Of a stretch of DNA of 64,000 nucleotides, positions 11,311-23,033 are shown piece by piece. Position 1 is the first letter of the stretch; the number at the start of each line of letters is the position of its first letter. The DNA comes from Cristatella mucedo (lineage: Eukaryota > Bryozoa > Phylactolaemata > Cristatellidae). The DNA is taken from the NCBI GenBank assembly GCA_009760855.2, contig WPIO01000098.1, forward strand, positions 821,501 to 885,500, given 5' to 3'. Under the pieces are notes generated by a model. The model made no database searches. It had not been told where the DNA came from and worked only from the letters and a program-made list of their open reading frames with translations. The position numbers and the translations under genes are program-made.

Positions 11311-14300
11311 ATGAATTTACCAGAGTCTCTATGTCACTTACATACCTATATTGATAGGATTTCTCTTTATCTTCCTGCAATGGTATAAGTTCTAAAGCAA
11401 ACTGAAGTCTGGCCGAATAAGACTGGTCAAGCCCTATGGCAAAGGTGAAAATCTCGAGTCAAGATTTAATTGTGTAATGGCCCTACAAATGAATTGCATT
11501 TTTATATAATATGCTGCGATTGTATGGGCAATTATTGCATGTTTAACTCATATGCAATCACATAAAGGACCTTCGACATATTGTATAGACATTTATACTA
11601 GAGGTTTGGGTAGAGCTGTGGAGAGTAGATAGACGTTCAAACCGAGAGGTTATTTAAGCAATTTACACATAGGCTGTATTAAATATTTTTGTAATATTTA
11701 TTAAACAATATTTATGCAGTGCCATAAAAAACGATGTTTTTGTAGTTGCTCAGTACATGCTGTATAAAAGAATTGGCAAATGGGGCTTGTGGTAACCCTG
11801 CAAGTACTGGGTTGTATAAGGGTGGAAAGAATTCCCTCTGAAACAAAAATAATTTATTGGAATAAGTGCAATTTAGTTTCTATTACAACTTCTTCTAAAG
11901 TGATAAAGTAGTGAAATCATTCAATACTGAGTTGAAGACGTTTGGGAGCATAGTAATTGAAGGCAAGGTCACCAAAATGTATTAGGCTGGCATGGACTGC
12001 TGCTAGATGGCAGATGAGCATGGAACACTCTACCTAACCTCTCTGAAATATTTTTTTGATTTGCAGGATAACGAAGCTGAGTTTAGCACACAAACGAAGA
12101 TGAGAAATTATTCAGGAGCACTTTCATCGGTTGATGTGTAAGTATGTGAGCCGAAATTCCTTCCTGTAGTCGAGAAGTTCTCTACATTAAACGGTCACTA
12201 GCGAAATTCCCATACCAGAAAAGCGTGAGTACTTTTTGTGAAAGAGTAATAGTCCAAATGCATGCTTCGATTTTATGTAGATGACACTTTGTAAGCATGT
12301 CGAAGTGTGTGCTGAGTTAGTCAGTTGAAAGTAGGGCTTGACTTTAGAGCTGTTGTGTCCTCTCTAGCATGTTCAGCAGTTCTGAAGGTAAATGAGGCTA
12401 ACCGTGGTTATTTAGTCTTTGGCACCATCTATCCTAGCTGAAGCTTGTCCGAGTTGACTTCCAAATACCTTACTTTCTTAAATACGATGCCCACTGTCTA
12501 GAAAGAATTTTAGAGGGTGCATTCATTTTCTCATCCGTTTGTGACCTATTTTTGTTGTTTCTGGTTGAGACTTGGAAGGTCGGGACCGAAAAACCGACAA
12601 TTCTCAGTAGATCTACCTTGACTAAGTGCCTGATCTAGCAGCAAGGCTTACCTTTTGCCTAATAGCTGATCCTATTGGTGTCAGCCTATTATTTGCGGCA
12701 GGCTAGCTGTAGCAATTATAGCTCTGCTAAGCTAGTGCGTTGGGAAATATTTATGTACTTGTCCAACGACGCAGCTCATCTAATGGCATAGGTGCCCAAT
12801 ATGTGCATGAATCAGTTTAGGTGAGCTGCAGCAATGCATGCTAGCTACAGGATAAACTTGCTAGACCACGGATCCAAGTTGAAGTTTCCAGAGTGGTGTG
12901 ATGCACAAAAAAGACCAGAAATTGACTTCGTGTGAACTTTGGTATAGCATTTAGGGTAGCATAATTTATTCACTAAACAATTCGCAAGATAACACTAATG
13001 AATTATTACCTTAACCCGAAACCAGTGACACAATCTTAATATGTTAACATTCGCTGCAGTACCATATTGAATCATGATATTTTGCATGCTTAGTTGCATT
13101 TAAGGTTCACTAAGCTGTTCTTAAAGAATGCACTTTCCCACGAGTGCCATGCGGCTAATATCCTATACTGTGGTTGTATCTTGCTCATAGCTATATCTAG
13201 CCAAGAAAATGAGGCTTGGCCACGAGCAGGCTTGTTTATCAGATTTGTAAGCTACTGGGGTCCACACTTTACAGTAATACGGACATCAAAGAGAAATTGA
13301 CACAGCAAAGGAGATTTAGTGAAGTTATTCAATGCTGTAATATATTCTTCGTGGCTATGCTAAATCGTATTGGATAACGTCAATGTGGCTGACTAAGACT
13401 CGTTTGAGCTCGTAGTGGCTATTCAATTGTATGAGGAGAAATTTCAGTAAAAGCAAAAAAAGACGTCTGCTGCTGATTCGCACAGAGTGTAAAAGCCCAT
13501 GCACGTTGCCTGTTGCACGTTATTTGAAATTGAATTACATCGTCATTAGCTTTCGTGTCTCATCATTCAACCACTTGTTTTTTAGTGCTCGCTTGGTTGG
13601 TATACTAACAGGCAGCTTGTTAATGCTGTGCACTGGCCACGTCTAAATCCACCACTCTTGCATGGCCGACTACTATCATGATTGTTGATTGCATGATAGA
13701 AATCGGGCATGCCCTAGTGGTGGATCTCTTGCAACGGCCTTTGTAATAAGTCTAGAATCAATTTAAAAAATACTCGGTATTTTCCTCCTGTTTGTTGCTA
13801 TTAGGACTAATAATTCTTAGCAGGCTCTGCATGTCCATAAACGGCTGATGTATTTCCTATATTAACGTACATGTTATCGCTGCTTTCCGCCCCTTGACCA
13901 CGGTTTCCATACGTCTGAAACATCCTACCAAGTATAACTGGCAAAGCTAAGGGCTTAATGGTTAGGCTAGTTTGGATATGCGAGCGGTTTGGTACAGCTT
14001 TTGAAAATAAATGTGCTGCTGTAGCTCTACTGTCGGTCGTCACGCTTGGTCGTGTCGTTACGGAAGCTAGTAGTGCTGTAGCTGCAGTTCGTATTGCTGT
14101 TAGCTAGCCGTCTGCTTAATGGAACCGTGAAGAGCCAAAGAATTTTTACATGACCAATCCATCTGTGAATGTCAGGTGCAAATTCATGAGTGGTTTATAC
14201 ATCCGACGATGACGTTTCTTTGTAATTTTAGGAGTTTCAGCCGACCTATGTGTTTCAGTGTGCATCAGTGTGTATTCAGTGTGTATGCATAGTGTGCATG

Positions 14301-15805
14301 TATTCAGTGAGTGTATAGTGAAGGAGCTTTTAAGCCGAGGAGTACGTGCCAGCAGATTTGTTCAGTATAAAGTACTAAGTTAAGTCAGAGAATTTTAGTC
14401 GATTTAAATAAGCACGTTCAAAATTCTAGACACTTGTATGTTTAACCAAGTTGGTTAAAGGTCCTAACATCGTAAGCTGCAATGCTGCTCAGTAATAGAT
14501 GTGGGCATTTTTTCTATTTTGAACGACTGCAGTCAAAGCAATGGTATTAGGATGCTCAGCATTATTTTAAGTATCACATTCTTATGCCGATTTGTGTAAA
14601 ATGTGTCATTAATGAAACGAATGTAATTTAGGTTGTCAACGTAATTCAATCGTGATTAATTCTATTAATGAAGCTTAATTAAAACTCCTTTAGTTCATAA
14701 AGTGTTGATATTTTAACTATCAAGAATGGCTTCACGTTATAAGATTGCAAGCAAACAAATTATCAGACATTAGGTGTGCCTCTAGGTAGACGTGCAACCT
14801 GTGTTCCACAAAAAAGGTGGTAAGATGTTGATAAGTCCTTGTGCTATAGGTTTAACTCATTGAACTCTATCCAGAGCCTTGCTATGCCATTTTTTATGCT
14901 GCTAACATTGATTTCTGGAATCAGTGAAAGTAGGTATAATTAGAACTGTTGTCAGTTTAGTAACGTTATGACTTTGGCCTGACATTGTTTTGGCTAAGTA
15001 AATGTAACAATTTTAAAATAAAATTGAAATTAAAACAGTTCTGGGCCAATAATAAATCTCATTGACTAACAGTTTCTTGTAAGGACTGCATTTTAGTTTG
15101 CCAATCATGACGCTTTGAACAAACCTGTGCTTTTCTGAAAGATATTTTAGGAAATTTACCACCAGAAAAGCTGAAAAGTGCTTACTAGTTCGTCTTCTGT
15201 AAATGCTGGGCTTCTCGAAAAGGCAAACATTGAAAATAGTGCTGATAAAGCATCAACGTATTAGTGTGCAGACCCGTATTTCATTTTTATATGATGTAGA
15301 CTTGTTGTTGATTTATTTGTCTTCATTCGAACGCGGAAACGAATAATATTTTTTTGGTGCAAATGTACACTGCTTGGAAAAAATAGAAATTCAATTATTA
15401 TAAAATTTTGGCAAATAATTGAAAGTTTTTTTGTCTATCCTGGTTGTGGATTTGGTTTTCTGGCGTTGCCTATCTGTGGTAAAGTAGGTAGTCAGTCCCA
15501 CGATTACTCATTAAGCAGGCCATATTTATTTATATTTAGGTGCCTTTGTTATCTACAGATTAGAATATCATTGCGGGACCGACTAGGCAGCTTAGATCAG
15601 CAATAAGTGGCGGTATGAGAATCTGTCGATGCAGAGTTAAATAGTATTCCTTGAGAATATTCTTGCTAAGTTTTCTTAATCGTCATTGTTTAACTTACAA
15701 GTCACATTGTAAGATAAAGCGAAACGAGATCGTTTTATCGTCAAACGTTCAGAATGAAGGAAGAGCATTAGCAGCTCTTGCAGAAGAGCATTCACAATTA
15801 TACAC
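11311..15805. repeat. D repeat, beta segment
   Basis: Second tandem D segment. It opens abruptly at a point homologous to about 6190-6230 of alpha and 55,930 of copy C. Similarity to gamma is patchy: 12,010-12,700 is almost identical to 16,980-17,670, while 11,311-11,590 and parts after 13,000 differ by several percent or more. A short CAGTGTGTAT-type direct repeat lies at 14,255-14,320. Small open frames (13,094-13,300 and 13,431-13,646) are not kept in the other copies. Confidence 0.75.
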
Positions 15806-16475
15806 TACAATACCATATACATTTACAGTAATTTAGCTGGAGGAGCCATGCCTTGCCTGCGGCTATCGGCGAATAGTGGCTTAGAATCATGCACCCAACT
15901 ACTGCCGATGTGGAAATAGCTGCGGCAACTAAGAGCTTAAGAGACGCTGTCTGAACCTTGTGCAAAAATGCGATGTCCTTAAAGCAGACGTCATCATCTG
16001 GTTTCCAGCTTTCCAGGACACCAAATGCAAAGGGCCACAGCTCTTCTGACCTGCAGCCAGTGCCTATGTTAGACGAGGTTATGAGCTCTTTCTTATCAAG
16101 CTACTAGCGGGCTGCCAACCCCTTGGCTTTATTTTCGCCTTTAAATTGCACGGCTGCCTTGATATTGAAAGTGTTGGTGGCTCAGTCGATGACCACGACA
16201 GGCATGAAATCTGGATCGCTCGAAGCACGGAGGTGCAATATCCTGAGATTTAGGACAGTGATGTAGCTTAAAGAGTTCCAAGTAGACGACCAGGGACCGG
16301 TGTGACAGAATCCGTTATAGCTTGCAGCATCTGCCAGCAGCGACTAAGAGCATGGCACACGGTGTCAGCCTCGGTTCTGCAAAGCACACATGTACAGTAC
16401 ATGGCTGTCCCAGTGTATGAGTGGCACCTTGAGGCGCCCACCGGCAGCAAGCCTGGTAGTACAAACGGAAGTTCA
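15806..16475 (-). pseudogene. R-element C-terminus, beta copy
   Basis: Nearly identical to the alpha copy at an offset of 5,164 bp. The knuckle reads CVLCRTEADTVCHALSRC near 16,335-16,400. The endonuclease block differs slightly, with an Asp-to-Asn-like change and several stops. It ends at the same internal position as alpha (about 16,475), showing that both come from one duplication event. Antisense frames such as 16,302-16,553 plus are shadows. Confidence 0.7.
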
Positions 16476-16775
16476 ATAAATTTACCAGAGTCTATATGTT
16501 ACTTACATGCCTATAATGATAGGATTTCCCTCTACCTTGCTGCAATGGTATAAGTGCTCAAGCCGACTGAAGTCTGGCCGAATAAGACTGGTCGAGCCCT
16601 ATGGTAAAGGTGAGAATCTCGAGTCAAGGTTTGGTTGTGTTATGGCCCTACAAATGAATTGCATTTTTATAAAATATACTGTGATTGTATTGGCAATTAT
16701 TGCATTTTTAACTCATATGCAATCACATAAAGGACCTTCGACATGTTGTATCAACATTTATACTAGAGATTTGGC

Positions 16776-16965
16776 TGGCATTTGCATGCCGACCCTGAGC
16801 ATGTCACCCCTAACCATATTATTTATCTTTCTTGTTTTTCAAGCATGATTTTACTTACCATTCAATTGCATTTCACTTTGCAGCAAATTTAAAGCCCTTA
16901 GAAAGAGATTAAGTTCTCTGAGGGCGCTTGATCAAGTGCATTGATATTAATATTATTATTACGGG
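16776..16965 (+). mobile_element. LINE-A 3' UTR fragment at a deletion
   Basis: Only the last roughly 190 bp of LINE-A: the CATGTCACCCCTAACCA block, TTTTTCAAGCATGATTTTAC, the terminal hairpin and an ATT tail. The flanking D sequence is discontinuous relative to beta, with about 390 bp lost, which suggests a deletion associated with retrotransposition. Confidence 0.85.
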
Positions 16966-19900
16966 CTGCGGCTAGACGGTAGATGAGTATGAAGCACTCT
17001 ACCTAACCTCTCTGAAATATTTTTTCGATTTGCAGGATAACGAAGCTGAGTTTAGCACCCAAACGAAGATGAGAAATTATTCAGGAGCACTTTCATCGGG
17101 TGATGTGTAGGTATGTGAGCAGAAATTCCTTCCTGTAGTCGAGAAGTTCTCTACATTAAACGCTCACTACAGAGATTCCCACACAAGAAAAGCGTGAGTA
17201 CTTTTTGTGAAAGAGTAATAGTCCAAATGCATGCTTCGATTTTATGTAGATGACACTTTGTAAGCATGTCGAAGTGTGTGCTGAGTTAGTCAGTTGAAAG
17301 TAGGGCTTGACTTTAGAGCTGTTGTGTCCTCTCTAGCATGTTCAGCAGTTCTGAAGGTAAATGAGGCTAACCGTGGTTATTTAGTCTTTGGCACCATCTA
17401 TCCTAGCTGAAGCTTGTCCGAGTTGACTTCCAAATACCTTACTTTCTTAACTACGATGCCCACTGTCTAGAAAGAATTTTAGAGGGTGCATTCATTTTCT
17501 CATCCGTTTGTGACCTATTTTTGTTGTTTCTGGTTGAGACTTGGAAGGTCGGGACCGAAAAACCGACAATTCTCAGTAGATCTACCTTGACTAAGTGCCT
17601 GATCTAGCAGCAAGGCTTACCTTTTGCCTAATAGCTGATCCTATTGGTGTCAGCCTATTATTTGCGGCAGGATAGCTGTAGCAATTATAGCTCGGTTTAG
17701 CTAGTGCATTAAGAAATATTTATTTACTTGTCCATCGACGCAGCTCATCTAATGGCATAGGTGCCCAATATGTACATTTATGAGTTTAGACAAGCTGCAG
17801 CAATGCATGCTAGCTACAGGATAAACTTGCTAGACCACGGATCCCAGTTGAAGTTTCCAGAGTGGTGTGATGCACAAAAAAGACCAGAAATTGATTTCGT
17901 GTGAACTTTGGTATAGCATTTAGGGTAGCATAATTTATTCACTAAAATATTCGCAAGATAACATTACCGAATTAATTCCTTAAGCAGAAACCAAAGTTGA
18001 CATTCGTTGCAGTAACAGATCGAATATTGACCTTTTGCATGCTTAGTTACATTTAAGGTTCACAAAGCTGTGCTTAAAGAATGCACATTCCCTGAGTGTC
18101 ATGCGGCTAATTTCCTATACTGTGTCTTTATCTAGCTCATAGCTATACCTAGCCTAATAAATGAGGCTTGGCCACGAGCAGGCATTCGTTTATCAGATTT
18201 GTAAGCTACTGGGGTCCACACTTGACAGTAATACGGACATCAAAGAGAAATTGACACAGCAAAGGAGATTTAGTGAAGTTATTCAAAGCAATAACATATT
18301 CGTCATGGCTATCCTAAATTGTATTGGATAACTTCAATGTGGCTGACTAAGACGCGTTGGAGCTAGTAATGGCTATTCAATTGTTTGAGGAGAAATTTCA
18401 GTAAAAGCAAAAAAAAGACGTCTGCTGCTGATTCGCACAGAGTGTAAAAGCCCATGCACGTTGCCTGTTGCACGTTATTTGAAATTGAAGTACAACGTCA
18501 TTAGCTTTCGTGTCTCATCATTCAACCACTTGTTTTTTAGTGCTCGCTTGGTTGGTATACTAACAGGCAGCTTGTTAATGCTGTGCACTGGCCACGTCTA
18601 AATCCACCACTTTTGTATGACCGACTACTATCATGATTGTTGGTTCCATGATAGAAATCGGGCATGCCCTAGTGGTGGATCTCTTGCAACGGCCTTTGTA
18701 ATAAGTTTAGAATCAATTAAAAAAATACTCGGTATTTTCCTCCTGTTTGTTGCTATTAGGACTAATAATTCTTAGCAGGCTCTGCATGCCCATCAAAGGC
18801 TGATATATTTCCCATATTAAAGTACATGTTATCGCTGCTTTCCGCCCCTTGACCACGGTTTCCATACGTCTGAAACATCCTACCAAGTGGAACTGGCAAA
18901 GCTAAGGGCTTAATGGTTAGGCTAGTTTGGATATGCGAGCGGTTTGGTACAGCTTTTGAAAATAAATGTGCTGCTGTAGCTCTACTGTTAGTCCTCACGC
19001 TTTGTGTTGTCGTGACGGAAGCCAGTAGGGCTGTAGCCGCAGTTTGTATTGCTGTTAGCTAGCCATCTGCTTTATGGAATCGGGTAGAGCCAAAGAATTT
19101 ATACTGGTCCGTTCCGTTTGTGAATGTCAGACGCAAATTAACGAGTGGTTTTTACTTCCGACGATTACGTTCCTTTGTAATTTTAAACATTTTAGCCGAC
19201 CTTCATGTTTCAGTCGGCATATTGTGAAGGAGCTTTTAAACCACGGAGTACGTGCCAGCAGATTTTTTCTGGATAAACTACCAAGTTAAGTCGGAGATTT
19301 TGAGTCACTTTAATTAAGTACTTTTGTAATTCTAGATGCATGTGTGTTTAATGAAGTTGCTTTAAGGTCCCAACATTGTAAGCTGCAGTGCTGCATAAGA
19401 ATAGACGTGGCCATTTATTTGTATTCAGTACGACTGAAGTTAAAGCTATGGTACTAGGATATTCAGTATTATTATAAGGTATCACATTTTCGTGCAGGTC
19501 TGTGTAAAGTGTCAAATACATAGTACGAATTTAATTTGGTTGTCAACGTCATTCAAGCCTGCCTAATTCCCCTAGTGTTGCTTACGTCAGGCTCTTTTAT
19601 TTTAAAAGTAAGTAGATTTTTCATATATCAATCATGGCTTCTGTTATAACATTGCAAGAAAAAATTCTTTATAGAGTAGGTATGCCTTAAAGAAGACGTG
19701 CAACCTGTCTGCCACAAAAACACGGTGGTATGAAGTGGATAAGCTTAGGTGCTAAAGATTCGACTAATAGAATTATATCGAGAGACTGGCTATGCTGTCT
19801 TGCATGCTTCTATTAGCAATTTCAGGAGGTAGTGAAAGAAGGTAGAATTTGAACTATTGTCAGTTTTGTAGTATCATGAATTTGACCCGACGCTGTCTTG

Positions 19901-20057
19901 GCTACGGAAGTGTGAAACTTTTCAATTTGAATTAAAGTTAAAAACAGTTCTGGGCCAATAATAAATCTCATTGACTAACAGATGCTTGTAATGGCTGTAT
20001 TTTAGTTAAGGTAATCCAGGAGCTTTCAACAAAGCCTAGCTTTCAAGAAAGACATTT

Positions 20058-20157
20058 TAATAATAATAATAATATTATTGCACTTGATAAAGCGCCCTCA
20101 GAGAACTTAATCTCTTTCTAGGCGCTTTACATTTGCTGCAAAGTGATACGCAATATA
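20058..20157 (-). mobile_element. LINE-A terminal 100 bp
   Basis: Minus-oriented: ATT repeats, then the hairpin GCGCCCTCAGAGAAC...CTAGGCGC, then TTTGCTGCAAAGTGATACGC. D sequence is otherwise continuous, and ATTTTA occurs on both sides (a probable 6-bp target-site duplication). An extreme 5' truncation that keeps just the presumed RT recognition hairpin. Confidence 0.85.
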
Positions 20158-20483
20158 ATTTTAGGAAATTGACCACCTTAAACGCTTAGACGTGTTTGCT
20201 AGTACGTCTTCTGTAAATGCTGCCCTTCCTCTCAAGGCAAACATTGTACATAGTGCTGATCAAGGGTTAATGCATCCGTTTGCGGAGTCACATTTTTTCT
20301 ATGAGGCAGACTTGTTGCTGATTGATTTATTTCCATTCGAACACGGAAATGTATACATTTTTATTTTCATGCAAATGTACGTTTTTCGGAAAAATTGAAA
20401 GGTTTAATTATTTTAAAATTTCAACAAACAATTGACAGCTTAATTTTTATTTGCCCTGACCAAAAGAAATAAATACTACTAGC

Positions 20484-20650
20484 TGATCTAGCAGGTTCTT
20501 TTTTATAACGACAGAAGAGCCTTTACTGCTATCATAACTGCTTACAGAGGCGATAAAGAATCACCCACTGCAGTATTCGAATCCACAACCTAGAGACTGA
20601 GATCGTGAAAAGCAATCACCTTACCTAGTGTGCCCTCATGGCTCACTCCT
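20484..20650 (-). mobile_element. SINE-1 copy in gamma
   Basis: The same head and body as the other SINE-1 copies but diverged. The B-box region reads ATTCGAATCC on the plus strand, and the A-box side is TTACCTAGTGTGCC. It is located just upstream of the short stretch leading to the R-element. Confidence 0.7.
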
Positions 20651-21125
20651 TAACGTGTATTAAGTTTTGACGTTGCATCTCTGAGGTAAAGTAGGGAGCC
20701 ATTTGAATACTAAGTTCTAGGCAGGCTTTTTTTATACATATTTAGATACGTGTTTTATCTACGGATTAGGACTGCACCGCAGGACTGACTAGGCAGCTTT
20801 GATCAGCTGTATGTGAAGCTACAAGTATCGATGGATTCACCGTTTTGCAGTAACAATTGATACATAATTTTTAGCTAAATATAGTATAATATATAGTATA
20901 ATATAAATATATTTATAGCTAAATAGCTATGGAAATCGTCATAGTTAAACTTACAGGTCGTATTGTGAGTTAAAGCAAAGGCGATGCTGTTCAATCATCT
21001 AATATTCATTATAAAAGAAGAGCTTTAGCAGCAACACATTGGCATGAAGGAGGAAAAAAGGGTCACTTTACGCAGAATAACAAAACCATTCATCACAATA
21101 AAATAAAAAATCAAGGGAATTTAGC

Positions 21126-22797
21126 CAGGGGACCCATGGCAAAGGAAGGGCTGCCGGCAAGTTGCGGTTTAGAACCAAGGAGCAATGGCCTACCAGCATG
21201 TGCGATCAGGCGATTGCAGCTGGTGCAAAACTCTGCAGCTAGGCTTGTCTGTCGTGAGCGTCGCAGTTGCCACATTACTCCACTTCTCGCCGACCTGCAC
21301 TGGTTACCAGTCAAGCAACGGATTGACTTCAAGGTTTTGTCGCTCACTTTTAGGTCTCTTCATTCTATGGCTCCAGCCTATTTTTCAGATATACTACCCC
21401 ATCAGGCAAAGCATCGTACCACTCGCTTTTCGGAATCCAACAGTCTAGAAATACCTCGTACAAACCTTAAATCCTTTGGAGACCGTGCATTTAGCTCGTA
21501 TGCTCCCACAGCCTGGAACTCCCTCCCGACCTGCATCAGAACATCCCCTGACCTGACCACATTTAAAAGAAACTTAAAAACATACCTATTTAGGACAGCA
21601 TTTAGTGGGTCCTTGTGATTCGTCCTCGATGTGCTTATGCGTGCTGACACTGTTCATGCTGCCACTAACCACATTTGCATGCTGACCCAGTGCATGTAAC
21701 CCCTAACCATGTTATTCATTTTGTTTGTTTTTCAAGCATGATTTTACTTACTATTCTATTGCGTATCACTTTGCAGCAAATGTAAAGCGCCTAGAAAGAG
21801 ATTAAGTTCTCTGAGGGCGCTTTATCAAGTGCAATATTATAAGGACCAAAAAATTGCCAATCTGGAAGTAGCTGCAGTAAATTACAGCTACAGCAATGTT
21901 TTCCGATTCTCGTGCAAAAATGTGATGTCTCTTAAGTAGGCATCGGGTCACCAGCTACCCAGAGTGCCGAACCTGAAGGGCGCCAGCACTGCCGACCTGC
22001 AGCCAGTGGGTACGAAAGATCAGGCTATGAGCTCGTTATTATCAAGCTATTTGCTGGCTCCCTAAACCTTGGCATTATTGTTGCCATTAAACTCCACCGC
22101 TGCCTCGATATCGAAGGTGTCGGCGACCGCTTTGATGACCATGTTAGGCTTGTAATCCGGAACTCTCCAAGGACTAACACACGATTTTTTGAGAATTAGG
22201 AGACTGACGTAGCTTAAAGAGTCCTGATTAGACGACCAGGAACCAGATTACGGAAAACCGTTATTCATTGCAGCATCTGCCGGCAGTGGCTTAGAGCAGG
22301 GCACATGGTCTCAGCCTCGATACTGCAAAGGTAGCAGCTCGCAGCAGTCCCAGTGTATGACCAGATACTTAAGGCACCCACCTGCAGAACGCCCGGGGTC
22401 ACCAGTGGAACAGATCACCAGGCCAGAAACAAGACAGGGAAACCCGTAATCTGAATTCTGCAACGGGTCACGATCCTATTCGTTGGCCGGCAATCATGAA
22501 TGTGCAAAGAGCAGGAAGTGTGGGCCCAAGCTCGACCGTCAGCCAAACTGTTTGCAAACAGCCCAGGAGTTTGGATGAGGCAGTTAGCGGTAAAAACGAT
22601 GGCTCTATGTAAGGGGGTCAGTTGGCATCACCGGATGCCCGTGCAGGCCGTGATGATACCGAAGGACAGACTATTTTGGCATCTGCCCAAATCCACTAGC
22701 TGTAAGTTTTGGCCGTCTATGTTCCCGCGGCTGGAGGCTTCTGGATTCTGGTACTGTAACGGCTCCTTTCCCGGAAAAGAAAAGTTGTTAACGACCC
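21126..22797 (-). pseudogene. R-element remnant, gamma copy, split by LINE-A
   Basis: Homology to 60,905-62,000. Left of the LINE-A insertion lies a short C-terminal piece. Right of it, from about 21,843, come the GALGSW-equivalent, the endonuclease block (PDYKPNMVIK ... IEAAVEFNG, about 22,090-22,165), the degenerate zinc knuckle (about 22,275-22,335) and more N-terminal sequence up to about 22,797. Unlike alpha and beta, it continues past the knuckle, so it represents the original junction of the tandem series. Multiple stops and frameshifts make it non-functional. The open frame at 22,500-22,850 plus is antisense. Confidence 0.65.
21184..21842 (+). mobile_element. LINE-A insertion with C-terminal ORF2
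   Basis: A 5'-truncated LINE-A whose frame reads from the LPACAIRRLQLVQNSAARL motif through HITPLLADLHWLPVKQRI, RAFSSYAPTAWNSLP and FRTAFSGSL-stop (stop near 21,618). The 3' UTR, hairpin and ATT tail follow. AAGGA occurs at both edges (a possible target-site duplication). The coding part is uninterrupted and almost identical to the 22.8-24.7-kb copy, so this is one of the younger insertions in the window. Confidence 0.9.
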
Positions 22798-23033
22798 AAT
22801 ATATAATAATAATAATATTGCACTTGATAAAGCGCCCTCAGAGAACTTAATCTCTTTCTAGGTGCTTTACATTTGCTGCAAAGTGATACGCAATAGAATA
22901 GTAAGTAAAATCATGCTTGAAAAACAAACAAAATGAATAACATGGTTAGGCGTTACATGCACTGGGTCAGCATGCAAATGTGGTTAGTGGCAGCATGAAC
23001 AGTGTCAGCACGCATAAGCACATCGAGGACGAA

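Larger units (their letters stand above)
16476..21125. repeat. D repeat, gamma segment
   Basis: Third tandem D segment. About 390 bp present in beta (11,598-11,990) are missing and replaced by a LINE-A 3' fragment. It also holds a 100-bp LINE-A tip (20,058), a SINE-1 (20,484) and an AT-rich patch at 20,870-20,930. It runs into a longer R-element remnant at about 21,126. No gene is supported. Confidence 0.75.

Noticed and set aside
13807-14043. Matching minus frames at 13,807-14,043 and 18,762-18,998
   Set aside because: Shared because beta and gamma are recent duplicates. The homologous frame in alpha and C is broken or reads differently, and no domain is visible.
22500-22850. 116-codon plus-strand frame
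   Set aside because: Antisense to the gamma R-element remnant and ends inside the LINE-A tail. No conserved motif.
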